64,000 nt of DNA from Rhodoferax sp. TH121 (GCF_002251855.1 NZ_NOXW01000019.1:186001-250000); one strand, 5' to 3'. Positions 29,262 to 40,063 are shown, counted from the stretch's first letter. Numbers and translations: made by a program. Notes: generated from the letters alone by a model not told the origin.

Positions 29262-29319
29262 TGCTCCTATTTCAGGAGCTTCTCGCGCAGTATCTATAAA
29301 GGCTAGGGGCCTATTTGGC
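29262..29319 (+). repeat. Dispersed repeat, intergenic copy
   Basis: The copy reads AGGAGCTTCTCGCGCAGTAT, then CTATAAAGGCTAGGGGCC and TATTTGGCT. It fills the gap between the convergent AsmA and MerR genes. It is the same family as 44396-44450 and 61204-61252, sharing the GCTAG-GGCC-TATTTGG end with 44396-44450. Confidence 0.75.
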
Positions 29320-29793
29320 TTATTTTTTGCCAGAACGTTCGCGTTCTGCCAGATGGCCGCGGCAGCTGGCGTTGATGACGCGTAGCTCTGCCAGCGTGGC
29401 GTCGATCTGGGCACGTTTGCGTTCCAGATCGGCTATCTCTGCGTCGGTGCGTTCGATCACGTACTGGAGCTGTTGCACGCGGCCTTCGCCCTGGTCGCCA
29501 TACAGGTCGAGGTAACGCTTGATCTCGGACAGCGGGGAGCCAATCGCCTTGGCGCGCAGGATGAGTGCCAGGCGTGCACGGTCGCGCCGGGTGTAGACGC
29601 GGGCGCCGTTGATGCGGCGTGGGCTGAGCAGACCCTTGTCTTCGTAAAAACGCAGTGCACGCAGCGTGATGCCGAATTCGCGGCACAGCTCGGTGATGCC
29701 GAACAGCTCGGTCGCACCCTCGTCGCGGTGGGAGGCGACGAAGGCCTGCGCATCTGCCACCGTGGTGTCGGTGGCCACGGGCTTAAATGACAC
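29320..29793 (-). CDS. MerR-family transcriptional regulator (LiuR-like)
   Basis: A 157-residue regulator. I prefer the GTG at 29791-29793, which overlaps the end of the upstream SCP2 gene; the longer open frame is antisense-like. The winged HTH reads FGITELCREFGITLRALRFY, then EDKGLLSPRRINGARVYTRR, followed by a long dimerisation helix. MerR proteins of this type (LiuR) control branched-chain acyl-CoA degradation genes. Here it is divergent from a carboxylase/dehydrogenase operon with a palindromic candidate operator (30175-30188), so it probably controls that operon. Confidence 0.8.
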   Translation of the reverse strand: MSFKPVATDTTVADAQAFVASHRDEGATELFGITELCREFGITLRALRFYEDKGLLSPRRINGARVYTRRDRARLALILRAKAIGSPLSEIKRYLDLYGDQGEGRVQQLQYVIERTDAEIADLERKRAQIDATLAELRVINASCRGHLAERERSGKK

Positions 29794-30079
29794 GTTGCAG
29801 GCGCATGGCGACGCCCATATCGCCACTGACCTTGAGCTTGCCAGCCATGAAGCCGGTGGCGGGCTCCAGGTCACCGTCCAGCATGGCTTGCAGGTTGTCC
29901 AGCGTGATGCCCACGGTGCAGTCGGCATCGGTGTTGTCATTGCTCACGCTGTTGGGGGTGCTTTTGCCGTCGATGACGATGACGCCGTCGGCGCCCATGT
30001 CGAACTTCAGGGTGGCGTTGAGGCCACTGTCGGCGCCCACTTTGGCGCGGATGGCTTCGGTTGCAGATGCGAGAGACAT
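29783..30079 (-). CDS. SCP2 sterol-binding domain protein
   Basis: A stand-alone SCP2 domain of 98 residues starting MSLASATEAIRAKVGADSGL. SCP2 proteins bind lipids or acyl-CoA esters in a hydrophobic tunnel. The end reads LEPATGFMAGKLKVSGDMGV, the conserved 'G-K-(L/I)-x-(I/V)-x-G-D' portion. It overlaps the MerR gene by 11 bases, and both are divergent from the acyl-CoA catabolic operon, suggesting a role in presenting hydrophobic CoA substrates to those enzymes (inference). Confidence 0.8.
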   Translation of the reverse strand: MSLASATEAIRAKVGADSGLNATLKFDMGADGVIVIDGKSTPNSVSNDNTDADCTVGITLDNLQAMLDGDLEPATGFMAGKLKVSGDMGVAMRLQRVI

Positions 30080-30173
30080 GGTGGTTTCCTTGTGAGTTGG
30101 AGAGAGGGTCGGGCTGGATCGTATCCCCACAGCATAACGTATAGCATAGTAAAAACACCTATACGGCAATAGG

Positions 30174-30202
30174 TTGACGTTAACGTCACCATCGCCTTTA
30201 AT
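30174..30202 (+). promoter_or_regulatory. Candidate promoter with overlapping palindromic operator
   Basis: A perfect 14-base palindrome, TGACGTTAACGTCA, spans 30175-30188 and overlaps a -35-like TTGACG (30174-30179). A -10-like TTTAAT follows at 30197-30202 with a 17-base spacer. It sits between the divergent MerR/SCP2 genes and the carboxylase operon. ACGT-based palindromes are, from memory, the LiuR-type site pattern. Confidence 0.6.
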
Positions 30203-30231
30203 GCGCCAAGACGTTTGAAGGACCTGTTGCC

Positions 30232-31842
30232 ATGCCCGCTCTCCGCTCCAAGATCAATCCCCGCTCTGCCGGCTTCGCGGCCAATGCCCAGCGCATGGCC
30301 GAACTGCTGGCCGAGGTGCAGCGCCTGGAGGGGCTGGTGATTGCCGAGTCCGAATCCAAGCGCGAAAAGTTTGAAAAACGCAAGCAGCTGCTACCGCGCG
30401 AACGTGTGGCCCGCTTGCTGGACCGCGGGACGCCGTTTCTGGAGTTGAGCCGCCTGGCCGGCCTGAACATGCACGACGACGATGGCAAGAAGGCCGTGCT
30501 GGGCGGTGGCTCCATCATCGGTATCGGTGTTGTCGCTGGCAAGCGCTGCCTGATCTCGGTGAACGACAGCGCCGTCAAAGGCGGCACGGTGGCACCCATG
30601 GGTCTGAAGAAGGCGCTACGTGCCCAAGAAATTGCGCTGGAGAACAAGTTGCCCGTCATCTACCTGGTGGAGAGCGGCGGCGCCAACCTGATGTACCAGG
30701 CCGAGATCTTCGTGGAGGGTGGGCGCAGCTTTGCCAACCAGGCGCGCATGTCGGCTGCGGGCATTCCACAAATTTCGGTCGTGCATGGCTCCAGCACGGC
30801 AGGCGGTGCGTACCTGCCGGGCCTGTCGGACTATGTGGTTCTGGTGCGCGGGCGCAGCAGCATCTACCTGGCGGGGCCGCCACTGGTGAAAGCCGCCATT
30901 GGCGAGGACTGCACGGATGATGAACTGGGCGGAGCCGAAACCCACGCCCAAGTGACAGGCCTGGGCGAATATCTGACAGAAGACGACGCGCACGCCATCG
31001 CCATGACGCGGGAGCTGATGGACAAGCTGAATTGGGACACCACACCGTCTGCCGCACCATTTGCTGCGCCGCTGTTTGACGAGCAGGAGCTCATGGGCAT
31101 CGTGCCAGCCGACGAGCGTGAGCCTTACGACGTGCGCGAGGTGATTGCTCGGCTGGTGGACGGCTCGGACTTCTTGGAGTTCAAGGCCAGCTATGCACCC
31201 GAGATGATGTGTGGCCACGCCCGCATCGAGGGGCGCTTGGTCGGCATTCTGGGTAACAACGGTCCTATCCAGCCTACGGGCTCTACCAAGGCGGCGCAAT
31301 TCATCCAGCTGTGTGACCAGAGCGGCACGCCGCTCATTTTTCTGCAGAACACCACCGGGTACATGGTGGGTTCGGCTGCCGAGCGAGGCGGCGCCATCAA
31401 ACATGGCAGCAAGATGATCCAGGCGGTGGCCAACGCGCGCGTACCCAAGTTCACCGTGGTGCTGGGCGGCTCGTACGGCGCAGGCAACTACGGCATGTGC
31501 GGGCGCGGCTTCGATCCGCGCTTCATATTCAGCTGGCCCAGCGCGCGCACGGCAGTCATGGGCGGCGCGCAGGCGGCCAAGGTGATGGACATCGTCAACC
31601 GCGCCAAGATTGAACGCATGGGCATGGAAGCCAATGATGAGGCGCTCAAGGCCATGTCTGACGGCTTGCGCCTGCGTTTGGACAAGGAAAGTGCGGCCCT
31701 GTTTGGTACCGCGCGGCTGTGGGACGACGGAATCATCGACCCGCGCGACACGCGCCGCCTGCTGGGCCTGTGCCTGGCATTGGCCGCAGAAGCCGAGCAA
31801 CGCAAGCTCAACGCCAATACCTTTGGCGTAGCTCGTCTCTGA
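30232..31842 (+). CDS. Acyl-CoA carboxylase carboxyltransferase (beta) subunit, AtuC/MccB type
   Basis: A 536-residue biotin-dependent carboxyltransferase. Carboxyltransferase motifs are visible: SGGANLMYQAEIF, SSTAGGAYLPGLSDYVV, LAGPPLVKAAIGE, NTTGYMVGSAAERGG and GGSYGAGNYGMCGRGF. The overall form matches methylcrotonyl-CoA and geranyl-CoA carboxylases. The shortened segment VEGGRSFANQARMSAAG, where MccB proteins have a longer Phe-rich loop, resembles geranyl-CoA carboxylase as I remember it. It is the first gene of an operon ordered like atuCDEF. The exact acyl-CoA is not proven. Confidence 0.85.
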   Translation: MPALRSKINPRSAGFAANAQRMAELLAEVQRLEGLVIAESESKREKFEKRKQLLPRERVARLLDRGTPFLELSRLAGLNMHDDDGKKAVLGGGSIIGIGVVAGKRCLISVNDSAVKGGTVAPMGLKKALRAQEIALENKLPVIYLVESGGANLMYQAEIFVEGGRSFANQARMSAAGIPQISVVHGSSTAGGAYLPGLSDYVVLVRGRSSIYLAGPPLVKAAIGEDCTDDELGGAETHAQVTGLGEYLTEDDAHAIAMTRELMDKLNWDTTPSAAPFAAPLFDEQELMGIVPADEREPYDVREVIARLVDGSDFLEFKASYAPEMMCGHARIEGRLVGILGNNGPIQPTGSTKAAQFIQLCDQSGTPLIFLQNTTGYMVGSAAERGGAIKHGSKMIQAVANARVPKFTVVLGGSYGAGNYGMCGRGFDPRFIFSWPSARTAVMGGAQAAKVMDIVNRAKIERMGMEANDEALKAMSDGLRLRLDKESAALFGTARLWDDGIIDPRDTRRLLGLCLALAAEAEQRKLNANTFGVARL

Positions 31843-31877
31843 TTGCAAGCTTTACAACAACGACCCGAGGACACTCC

Positions 31878-33041
31878 ATGAAATTCACCCCCGAGCACAC
31901 CCAGATCTCCGACACCGTACGCAAGTTCGTCGCCAACGAGATCAACCCCTTTACCGCTGAGTGGGAGAAGGCCGGCATCTTCCCCGCGCGCCAGCTCTTC
32001 AAGAAGATGGGTGGCCTGGGGCTTTTGGGCATCAAGTACCCCACCGAATTTGGCGGCATGGGGCTGGACTTCAGCTATTCCATGGTGGCGGCCGAGGCGC
32101 TGGGGGACTGCAATGTGGGCGGTGTGCCCATGGCCATTGGCGTGCAAACCGATATGTGCACCCCAGCGTTGGCACGTTTTGGCACCGACGAGTTGCGAGC
32201 CACGTATTTGGCCCCCGCCATTTCAGGCGACATGGTGGGTTGCATCGGCGTGAGTGAGGCCGGTGGCGGCTCCGACGTGGCTGCCTTGAAGACCACGGCG
32301 CGCAAGGACGGTGGCGATTACGTCATCAACGGCTCCAAGATGTGGATCACCAACGGGATGCAGGCCGACTGGTGCTGCCTGCTGGCCAACACCAGCGAAG
32401 GCGCGGTGCACAAAAACAAGTCGCTCATCATCGTACCCATGGATGCGCCCGGCATCACGCGCCAGAAGATCGAAAAGATCGGCATGCACAGCAGTGACAC
32501 GGCCCAGCTGTTCTTTGACAACGTGCGCGTGCCCCAACGCAACTTGATTGGCCAGGAGGGCATGGGCTTCATGCTGCAGATGCTGCAGTTCCAGGAAGAG
32601 CGCCTGTATGGCGCTGCAGGTGCGCTGCGCTCGCTGGACAACCTGATAGACCAGACCATTGCCTATACCCGCCAGCGCAAGACCTTTGGCCAGCCCATCA
32701 TCCACAACCAGGTGGTGCACTTCCGCTTGGCTGAGTTGCGCACCGAGGTGGAGGCGCTGCGAGCGCTGACCTACCGGGCGGTGGAGCAATACGTGAGTGG
32801 CAAGGATGTGACCAAATTGGCCTCCATGGCCAAGCTCAAAGCCGGTCGCCTCAGCCGCGAGGTGGCCGACAGCTGCCTGCAGTACTGGGGCGGTATGGGC
32901 TTCACGGCGGACAACCCGATCTCCCAGGCCTACCGTGACAGCCGCCTGATCTCGATCGGAGGCGGTGCCGACGAGATCATGCTGGGCATCATCTGCAAGC
33001 TCGAAGGCACGCTGCCGGGCAAGGCCAAAGACGGAGTCTAA
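31878..33041 (+). CDS. Acyl-CoA dehydrogenase, citronellyl-CoA dehydrogenase-like
   Basis: FAD-dependent dehydrogenase that introduces a double bond next to the CoA thioester. The ATG at 31878 follows GAGGACACTCC. The 387-residue protein begins MKFTPEHTQISDTVRKFVAN and carries the family signatures CIGVSEAGGGSDVAALKT and QYWGGMGFTADNPISQAYRD. It reads like AtuD-type enzymes (GVPMAIGVQTDM, KMWITNGMQADW). It lies 35 bases after the carboxylase beta gene and overlaps nothing. The substrate is inferred from context only. Confidence 0.85.
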   Translation: MKFTPEHTQISDTVRKFVANEINPFTAEWEKAGIFPARQLFKKMGGLGLLGIKYPTEFGGMGLDFSYSMVAAEALGDCNVGGVPMAIGVQTDMCTPALARFGTDELRATYLAPAISGDMVGCIGVSEAGGGSDVAALKTTARKDGGDYVINGSKMWITNGMQADWCCLLANTSEGAVHKNKSLIIVPMDAPGITRQKIEKIGMHSSDTAQLFFDNVRVPQRNLIGQEGMGFMLQMLQFQEERLYGAAGALRSLDNLIDQTIAYTRQRKTFGQPIIHNQVVHFRLAELRTEVEALRALTYRAVEQYVSGKDVTKLASMAKLKAGRLSREVADSCLQYWGGMGFTADNPISQAYRDSRLISIGGGADEIMLGIICKLEGTLPGKAKDGV

Positions 33042-33043
33042 CC

Positions 33044-33883
33044 ATGCAGCAACAGCTGGATGCTATGCAATTAGGAGCTGTTCGCGCAGTATCCACAGGG
33101 GCTGCCCTGCATATTTACTTAAATCGGCCCGAGGCGCGCAACGCCATGTCCTTGCAGATGGTGGCCGAGCTGCAGCAGGTGCTGCGGGCGGCGGAGGCCA
33201 CAGCGGGCACGCCCGGCGCTGTGCGCATGGTGGTGCTGCGCGGTGAGGGCGGGCACTTCTGTGCCGGTGCGGACCTGAAAGACATGGCGGGTGCACGCAT
33301 GCGGGCCATGCAACGCGCAGAGGGTGATCCCGATCCGATCGCCGAAGTGAACGCCGCTTTTGGCCACCTGTGTGCCGCCTATGCCAATACGCCGCTGGCG
33401 GTGGTGGCGGTGCTGGAGGGCACGGTTATGGGCGGTGGCTTTGGTCTGGCCTGCGTGGCCGATGTGGCCATTGCCAGCGACACCGCAGCCTTTCGTTTGC
33501 CCGAGACATCGTTGGGCGTAGTGCCTGCACAAATCGCGCCCTTCTTGGTGGAGCGCCTGGGTTACTCGCAGGCCAAGCGTTTGGCCGTGACGGGGGGGCG
33601 GCTCGATGCTGCCGGTGCGCTGGCGGTGGGGCTGGTGCATGCGGTGACAACCCCCGAAGGACTTGCGGCCGCGCTGGACAAGACCTTGGCCGACATCTTG
33701 GCCTGTGCCCCGGACGCACTGGCCGCTACCAAGGCGCTGATGCGCAAGGCGCGTTTTACCGCCGCGGCTGACTTGGTCACCGAGGCTGCTGCCATTTTTT
33801 CCCACGCGGCCCAGGGGCCCGAGGGGCAAGAGGGCATGACGGCCTTTATCCAGAAACGCAAACCCATGTGGGCCGTGACATGA
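33044..33883 (+). CDS. Enoyl-CoA hydratase/isomerase family protein
   Basis: A 279-residue crotonase-fold enzyme, probably hydrating the carboxylated enoyl-CoA (AtuE or LiuC role). Oxyanion-hole segments are GGHFCAGADLKDMAGAR and EGTVMGGGFGLACVADVAIA. The N-terminal 25 residues are unusual: residues about 6-22 (DAMQLGAVRAVSTGAAL) are encoded by a copy of the dispersed repeat, and the crotonase fold proper begins near LHIYLNRPEARNAM. It starts 2 bases after the dehydrogenase stop, and its stop overlaps the next ATG (ATGA). Confidence 0.85.
   Translation: MQQQLDAMQLGAVRAVSTGAALHIYLNRPEARNAMSLQMVAELQQVLRAAEATAGTPGAVRMVVLRGEGGHFCAGADLKDMAGARMRAMQRAEGDPDPIAEVNAAFGHLCAAYANTPLAVVAVLEGTVMGGGFGLACVADVAIASDTAAFRLPETSLGVVPAQIAPFLVERLGYSQAKRLAVTGGRLDAAGALAVGLVHAVTTPEGLAAALDKTLADILACAPDALAATKALMRKARFTAAADLVTEAAAIFSHAAQGPEGQEGMTAFIQKRKPMWAVT
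33061..33110 (+). repeat. Dispersed repeat copy in the 5' end of the hydratase gene
   Basis: The copy reads TTAGGAGCTGTTCGCGCAGT, then ATCCACAGGGGCTGCCC. It is in frame and extends the hydratase N-terminus by about 17 residues. Confidence 0.7.
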
Positions 33884-35856
33884 GCTTCTCCAAAATTCTG
33901 ATCGCCAACCGTGGCGAGATCGCCTGCCGAGTCATCCGCACGGCGCGCAAGCTGGGCTACCAAACCGTGGCCGTGTACAGCGATGCCGACCGTGATGCCC
34001 CTCATGTGGCCTTGGCCGATGAGGCAGTGCACATTGGCCCCTCGCCAGCCGCAGAGTCGTATTTGAAGATCGATGCGATCCTCGATGCAGCCCACAAGAC
34101 GGGCGCGGATGCGCTGCACCCCGGCTACGGCTTCCTCAGCGAGAACGCTGCCTTCGCGCAGGCCTGTGCCGACGCGGGCGTGGTGTTTATTGGGCCACCC
34201 GCCAGTGCCATCACCGCCATGGGCGACAAGGCTTTGGCCAAACAACGCATGCTGGAAGCGGGCGTGCCCTGTGCGCCCGGTTATCTGGGGGCTGACCAGA
34301 GTGATGCCGCATTGTCCACCGAGGCCAAGAAGCTGGGCTACCCGCTGCTGGTGAAAGCCGTGGCGGGCGGCGGCGGACGGGGCATGCGCCTAGTGCGCAA
34401 TGATGCGGAGCTGCAGCAGGGGATTGAAGGGGCACGCCGCGAAGCTACCAGCGCCTTTGGCGACGGCACGTTGATGCTGGAGCGCCTGATCGACAACGGC
34501 CGCCATATCGAGATTCAGGTGTTTGCCGATGCGCATGGCAATGCGGTGTATCTGGGCGAGCGCGATTGCACCGCACAGCGCCGCCGCCAAAAAGTGATTG
34601 AAGAAGCACCGTCGCCGGTGGTGTCCCCAGCCATGCGCAAGTCCATGGGCGAGGATGCAGTGGCTGCTGCCCTGGCGGTGGGCTACCGCGGGGCAGGCAC
34701 GGTGGAGTTCATCGTGGACGACCAGCTGAACCACTATTTTCTGGAGATGAATACGCGCCTGCAGGTGGAGCACCCGGTGACCGAATGCATCACCGGCTAC
34801 GACCTGGTGGAGTGGCAACTGCAGGTGGCCGCGGGCGATGTGCTGCCCGCCAAGCAGGAAGACATCACACTGACCGGGCACGCCATTGAGGCCCGGTTGT
34901 ATGTGGAAGATCCCTATTCCTGCTTTGCCCCGCAGACCGGCACCGTGGCTTGGTGGCGGCCACAGCGCGCGCTGCATGGTGGCGTGCGCGTGGACGATGG
35001 CATTCGCTGTGGGTCCGTGGTGTCGCCGTTCTACGACCCCATGGTCGCCAAAATCATCGTGCACGGCCGGGACCGGGACGACGCCATTCGCCGCCTGCGG
35101 GCGGCGCTGGCGAATACGCCCTTGCTGGGGTTGAAGAACAATGGCCGCTTCTTGAGCGACCTGGTGGACCACCCGGCCTTTCGCAAGGCCGAGATGACCA
35201 CCACGCTGATTGACCAGTGGCTGGAGCAGGGCGAGCCGCTGCTGCAGCCACCCGTGGCCATCGAAGCGGCATGGACCGTGGCAGCGGTGGCCTTGGCCAT
35301 GCAGCACGGCAGGAACCCTGCAGACGGCTGGCGTGCCAATAGCGTGGCGGCTTACGGTTTCCAGCTACAGACCGACGATACGGTGCGCGCTGTGCGGGTG
35401 TTACCGGACCGGCACGGCGGTGTGTCCGTCACCATGGAGGGCCACACCACCGCGGCGCGAGTGCTGCAATTTGCTGACGGTGTGTTGCGGCTCGAAATCG
35501 AGCGTGTCGCGCAGACCGCCATCGCGGTGTTTGCGGGTGCGGACTTGCACTTGGCGTATGCGGGCCACAGCCACGTGTTTACCGAGGTCTCGGCCTTCCC
35601 GAATGCGGACGCGCTCAAAGATGCCAGCCGTGCCCGCTCGCCCGTGGCAGGCAAGGTCACGCAGGTGCTGGTGGCGCCGGGCGATTTGGTGCAAGACGGC
35701 CAACAACTCGTCTGTGTGGAAGCGATGAAGATGGAAATGTGGCTTTGCGCCGAAAGCGCAGGCACGGTGAAAGCCGTGCATGCCCGGGCGGGCGACCAGG
35801 TCGAGTCCGGCGCGGTGCTGGTCGAGCTTGAACTCAACACGAAGAAGGATGCATGA
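33880..35856 (+). CDS. Acyl-CoA carboxylase biotin-containing (alpha) subunit
   Basis: A 658-residue biotin carboxylase with fused biotin carrier. From the ATG at 33880 it has the biotin-carboxylase N-domain (KILIANRGEIACRVIRTARK), ATP-grasp with KAVAGGGGRGMRLV, and FLEMNTRLQVEHPVTE. The C-terminal biotinyl domain has the attachment lysine in CVEAMKMEMW (about 35 residues before the end of the domain). It corresponds to AtuF or LiuD. It is translationally coupled to the hydratase (ATGA) and followed directly by the BKACE gene. Confidence 0.93.
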   Translation: MSFSKILIANRGEIACRVIRTARKLGYQTVAVYSDADRDAPHVALADEAVHIGPSPAAESYLKIDAILDAAHKTGADALHPGYGFLSENAAFAQACADAGVVFIGPPASAITAMGDKALAKQRMLEAGVPCAPGYLGADQSDAALSTEAKKLGYPLLVKAVAGGGGRGMRLVRNDAELQQGIEGARREATSAFGDGTLMLERLIDNGRHIEIQVFADAHGNAVYLGERDCTAQRRRQKVIEEAPSPVVSPAMRKSMGEDAVAAALAVGYRGAGTVEFIVDDQLNHYFLEMNTRLQVEHPVTECITGYDLVEWQLQVAAGDVLPAKQEDITLTGHAIEARLYVEDPYSCFAPQTGTVAWWRPQRALHGGVRVDDGIRCGSVVSPFYDPMVAKIIVHGRDRDDAIRRLRAALANTPLLGLKNNGRFLSDLVDHPAFRKAEMTTTLIDQWLEQGEPLLQPPVAIEAAWTVAAVALAMQHGRNPADGWRANSVAAYGFQLQTDDTVRAVRVLPDRHGGVSVTMEGHTTAARVLQFADGVLRLEIERVAQTAIAVFAGADLHLAYAGHSHVFTEVSAFPNADALKDASRARSPVAGKVTQVLVAPGDLVQDGQQLVCVEAMKMEMWLCAESAGTVKAVHARAGDQVESGAVLVELELNTKKDA

Positions 35857-36731
35857 TGGACAAAGCCATACTGACTTGCGCGCTGACCGGCGTGCTGACC
35901 AACCCCAAGCAGCACCCAGTGCCCGTCACTCCGGCGCAAATGGCCTCCGAGGCGCGCGACGCTTTCAATGCGGGTGCCAGCATCATGCACATCCACATGC
36001 GCAGCCAGGAAGAGGGCATGGGCCACATGCCCTCGTGGGACCCCGATGTGGCCGAGAACATCGTGAGTGCCATCCGTGAGGCTTGTCCCGGTGTCATCAT
36101 CAACCTGACCACGGGTGTGGTGGGCAAAGACATCAGCGGCCCGCTGGCCTGCATACGCCGCGTGAAGCCCGAGATTGCCGCCTGCAACGCTGGCAGCCTT
36201 AACTACCTCAAGCTCAAGGAAGACGGCTCCTGGGCGTGGCCGCCCATGGTGTTCGACAACCCGGTGGCCAAGGTGCAGCAGTTTTTGGATGTGATGGAAG
36301 AGGCCGGTACCCACCCGGAGTTCGAGTGTTTTGACGTGGGCATCGTGCGGTCGGTCACCATGTACCTGAAAAATGGCATGCTCAAGCCCACCATGGGGCG
36401 CGCGGAATACAACCTCGTGATGGGGGTTGCATCTGGCATGCCCTGTGATGCCGATCTGCTTGCCTTGTTGCCCAAGTACATGGCGCAGGACAGCGTTTGG
36501 CAGACCACATTGATCGGCCGCACTGAGATTTGGCCCGTGCACCAGAAGACCGCTGACCTTGGGGGCATGTTGCGTACCGGCTTGGAAGACACATTTTATC
36601 TGCCGGGCGGAGAGCGGGCCAAGGGTAACGGCGAGTTGATCGCTGCATTGGCGGTGTGCGCACACAACGCCGGCCGCGGTATCGCCAGTCCGTCAGAGGC
36701 CAGAGCCATGTTGGGCCTGCGTGCCGGGTAG
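35853..36731 (+). CDS. BKACE-family beta-keto acid cleavage enzyme (DUF849, Kce-like)
   Basis: A 292-residue zinc enzyme of the 3-keto-5-aminohexanoate cleavage family, which condenses a beta-keto acid with acetyl-CoA and splits it into acetoacetate and a new CoA ester. Metal-binding HIHMR is near residue 50, with LTTGVVGKDISGP and the C-terminal GLEDTFYLPGGERAKGN typical of the family. It overlaps the carboxylase alpha stop (ATGATG) and is the last gene of the operon, where leucine and terpenoid clusters normally have HMG-CoA-lyase-type enzymes. Confidence 0.85.
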   Translation: MMDKAILTCALTGVLTNPKQHPVPVTPAQMASEARDAFNAGASIMHIHMRSQEEGMGHMPSWDPDVAENIVSAIREACPGVIINLTTGVVGKDISGPLACIRRVKPEIAACNAGSLNYLKLKEDGSWAWPPMVFDNPVAKVQQFLDVMEEAGTHPEFECFDVGIVRSVTMYLKNGMLKPTMGRAEYNLVMGVASGMPCDADLLALLPKYMAQDSVWQTTLIGRTEIWPVHQKTADLGGMLRTGLEDTFYLPGGERAKGNGELIAALAVCAHNAGRGIASPSEARAMLGLRAG

Positions 36732-36750
36732 AATACGGCCATCCCGAATA

Positions 36751-36814
36751 CTGCTGAAAAGCAGTGTTTGAAAAGTTTCTCGGGTTTTCCCGCAAAGCAC
36801 GAAAAACTTCGTGC
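36751..36814. repeat. Three consecutive small hairpins
   Basis: Three separate perfect inverted repeats with 4-base loops: CTGCT/AGCAG (36751-36764), CGGG/CCCG (36781-36792) and GCACGAA/TTCGTGC (36797-36814). They lie between the BKACE stop and tRNA-Arg. None has a T-run, so they are not classical terminators. Confidence 0.5.
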
Positions 36815-36830
36815 TAGAATACGAAGCTTA

Positions 36831-36907
36831 GCGGCTGTAGCTCAGCTGGATAGAGTACTTGGCTACGAACCAAGGGGTCGTGGGTTCGATTCCTGCCAGC
36901 CGCACCA
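36831..36907 (+). tRNA. tRNA-Arg (ACG)
   Basis: A 77-nt cloverleaf with encoded CCA: acceptor GCGGCTG pairs with CAGCCGC, anticodon loop CTACGAA gives ACG (inosine-modified), and the T-loop is TTCGATT. A -10-like TAGAAT lies at 36815-36820. Confidence 0.95.
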
Positions 36908-36914
36908 AAAAGAC

Positions 36915-36947
36915 AAGGTCTGCAATCGCAAGGTTGCAGACCTTTTT
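36915..36947 (+). terminator. Rho-independent terminator after tRNA-Arg
   Basis: Perfect 11-base arms AAGGTCTGCAA and TTGCAGACCTT around an 8-base loop, followed by a T-run. Confidence 0.9.
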
Positions 36948-36970
36948 CTTATTCTGAACTAGGCAGATCC

Positions 36971-37521
36971 ATGAGCAAGGCTTTTACCAAAGAGTCCGAT
37001 GGTGCAGACGATGATGAGCTGCAGCTGCCAGCGCTGCCCGCAGGCGGCAAGAACTACATCACGCCGCAAGGCTACGCGGTCCTGCGCGATGAATTACTCG
37101 ACCTGATCGACAACGAGCGCCCCAAAATCGTGGAAGTCGTGCACTGGGCCGCCAGCAATGGGGATCGCTCGGAAAATGGCGACTACCTGTACGGCAAGAA
37201 ACGCCTGCGCGAGATCGACCGCCGCATCCGCTTCCTGACCAAGCGCCTGGAGATTGCCGAGGTCTCTGACCCCAGCGTACACCACGGCAATGACCAGATT
37301 TTTTTTGGCGCTACGGTCACCTATGTCGACGATGCCGATGTGGAGCGCACCGTCACCATCAAGGGAATCGATGAATCCAACAGTGCGGTGGGCGAGGTGA
37401 GCTGGATATCGCCGATTGCCCGCACCCTGCTCAAGGCGCGCGAGGGTGATGAACTCAAGCTGGTGATGCCCGACCGCGTGGCAACGATTGAGGTATTGCG
37501 GGTGGTGTACCCGGCGCCTGC

Positions 37522-37525
<4 letters not shown>
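36971..37525 (+). CDS. greB: Transcription elongation factor GreB
   Basis: Stimulates transcript cleavage by backtracked RNA polymerase. The 184-residue protein has an N-terminal extension, then the coiled coil YITPQGYAVLRDELLDLIDN and ENGDYLYGKKRLREIDRRI, with the acidic tip at the D-R-S-E-N-G-D turn, and a C-terminal FKBP-like domain ending LLKAREGDELKLVMPD. The KRLREIDRRIRFL pattern marks GreB rather than GreA. The last four bases overlap the convergent spoT stop region. Confidence 0.92.
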
Positions 37526-39756
<2,231 letters not shown>

Positions 39757-39800
39757 GGCTTAAATGTAGCGCGGCCCATGCTGTGGCGCAGGCCAAACGC

Positions 39801-39829
39801 AAAAAAGCACCGCGAGCGGTGCTTTTTTT
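39801..39829. terminator. Bidirectional terminator between rpoZ and spoT
   Basis: Arms GCACCGC and GCGGTGC with a 2-base spacer, preceded by an A-run and followed by a T-run. It follows the rpoZ stop on minus, so spoT probably has its own promoter or depends on read-through. Confidence 0.88.
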
Positions 39830-39843
39830 AGGAGAGTCGGCGA

Positions 39844-40047
39844 TTACAGCGGGACTTTTTTCAGCATTTCGATGCCGACCTTGCCCGCTGCGATTTCGCG
39901 CAGGGCAGTCACGCCAGGCTTGTTCTTGCTTTCAATCTTGGGGGTGTGGCCTTGGCTCAGCATGCGGGCACGGTAAGTTGCTGCCAAAACCAGTTGGAAG
40001 CGATTGGGGATCTGCTCGAGGCAGTCTTCAACAGTGATGCGGGCCAT
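39844..40047 (-). CDS. rpoZ: RNA polymerase omega subunit
   Basis: A 67-residue omega subunit, starting [20 protein letters not shown], the near-universal beginning of proteobacterial RpoZ, followed by [12 protein letters not shown]. It supports beta-prime folding and the ppGpp site on RNA polymerase. It lies between gmk and spoT, the classic order. Confidence 0.97.
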   Translation of the reverse strand: MARITVEDCLEQIPNRFQLVLAATYRARMLSQGHTPKIESKNKPGVTALREIAAGKVGIEMLKKVPL

Positions 40048-40063
40048 GGAAATCTCCGGGAAA

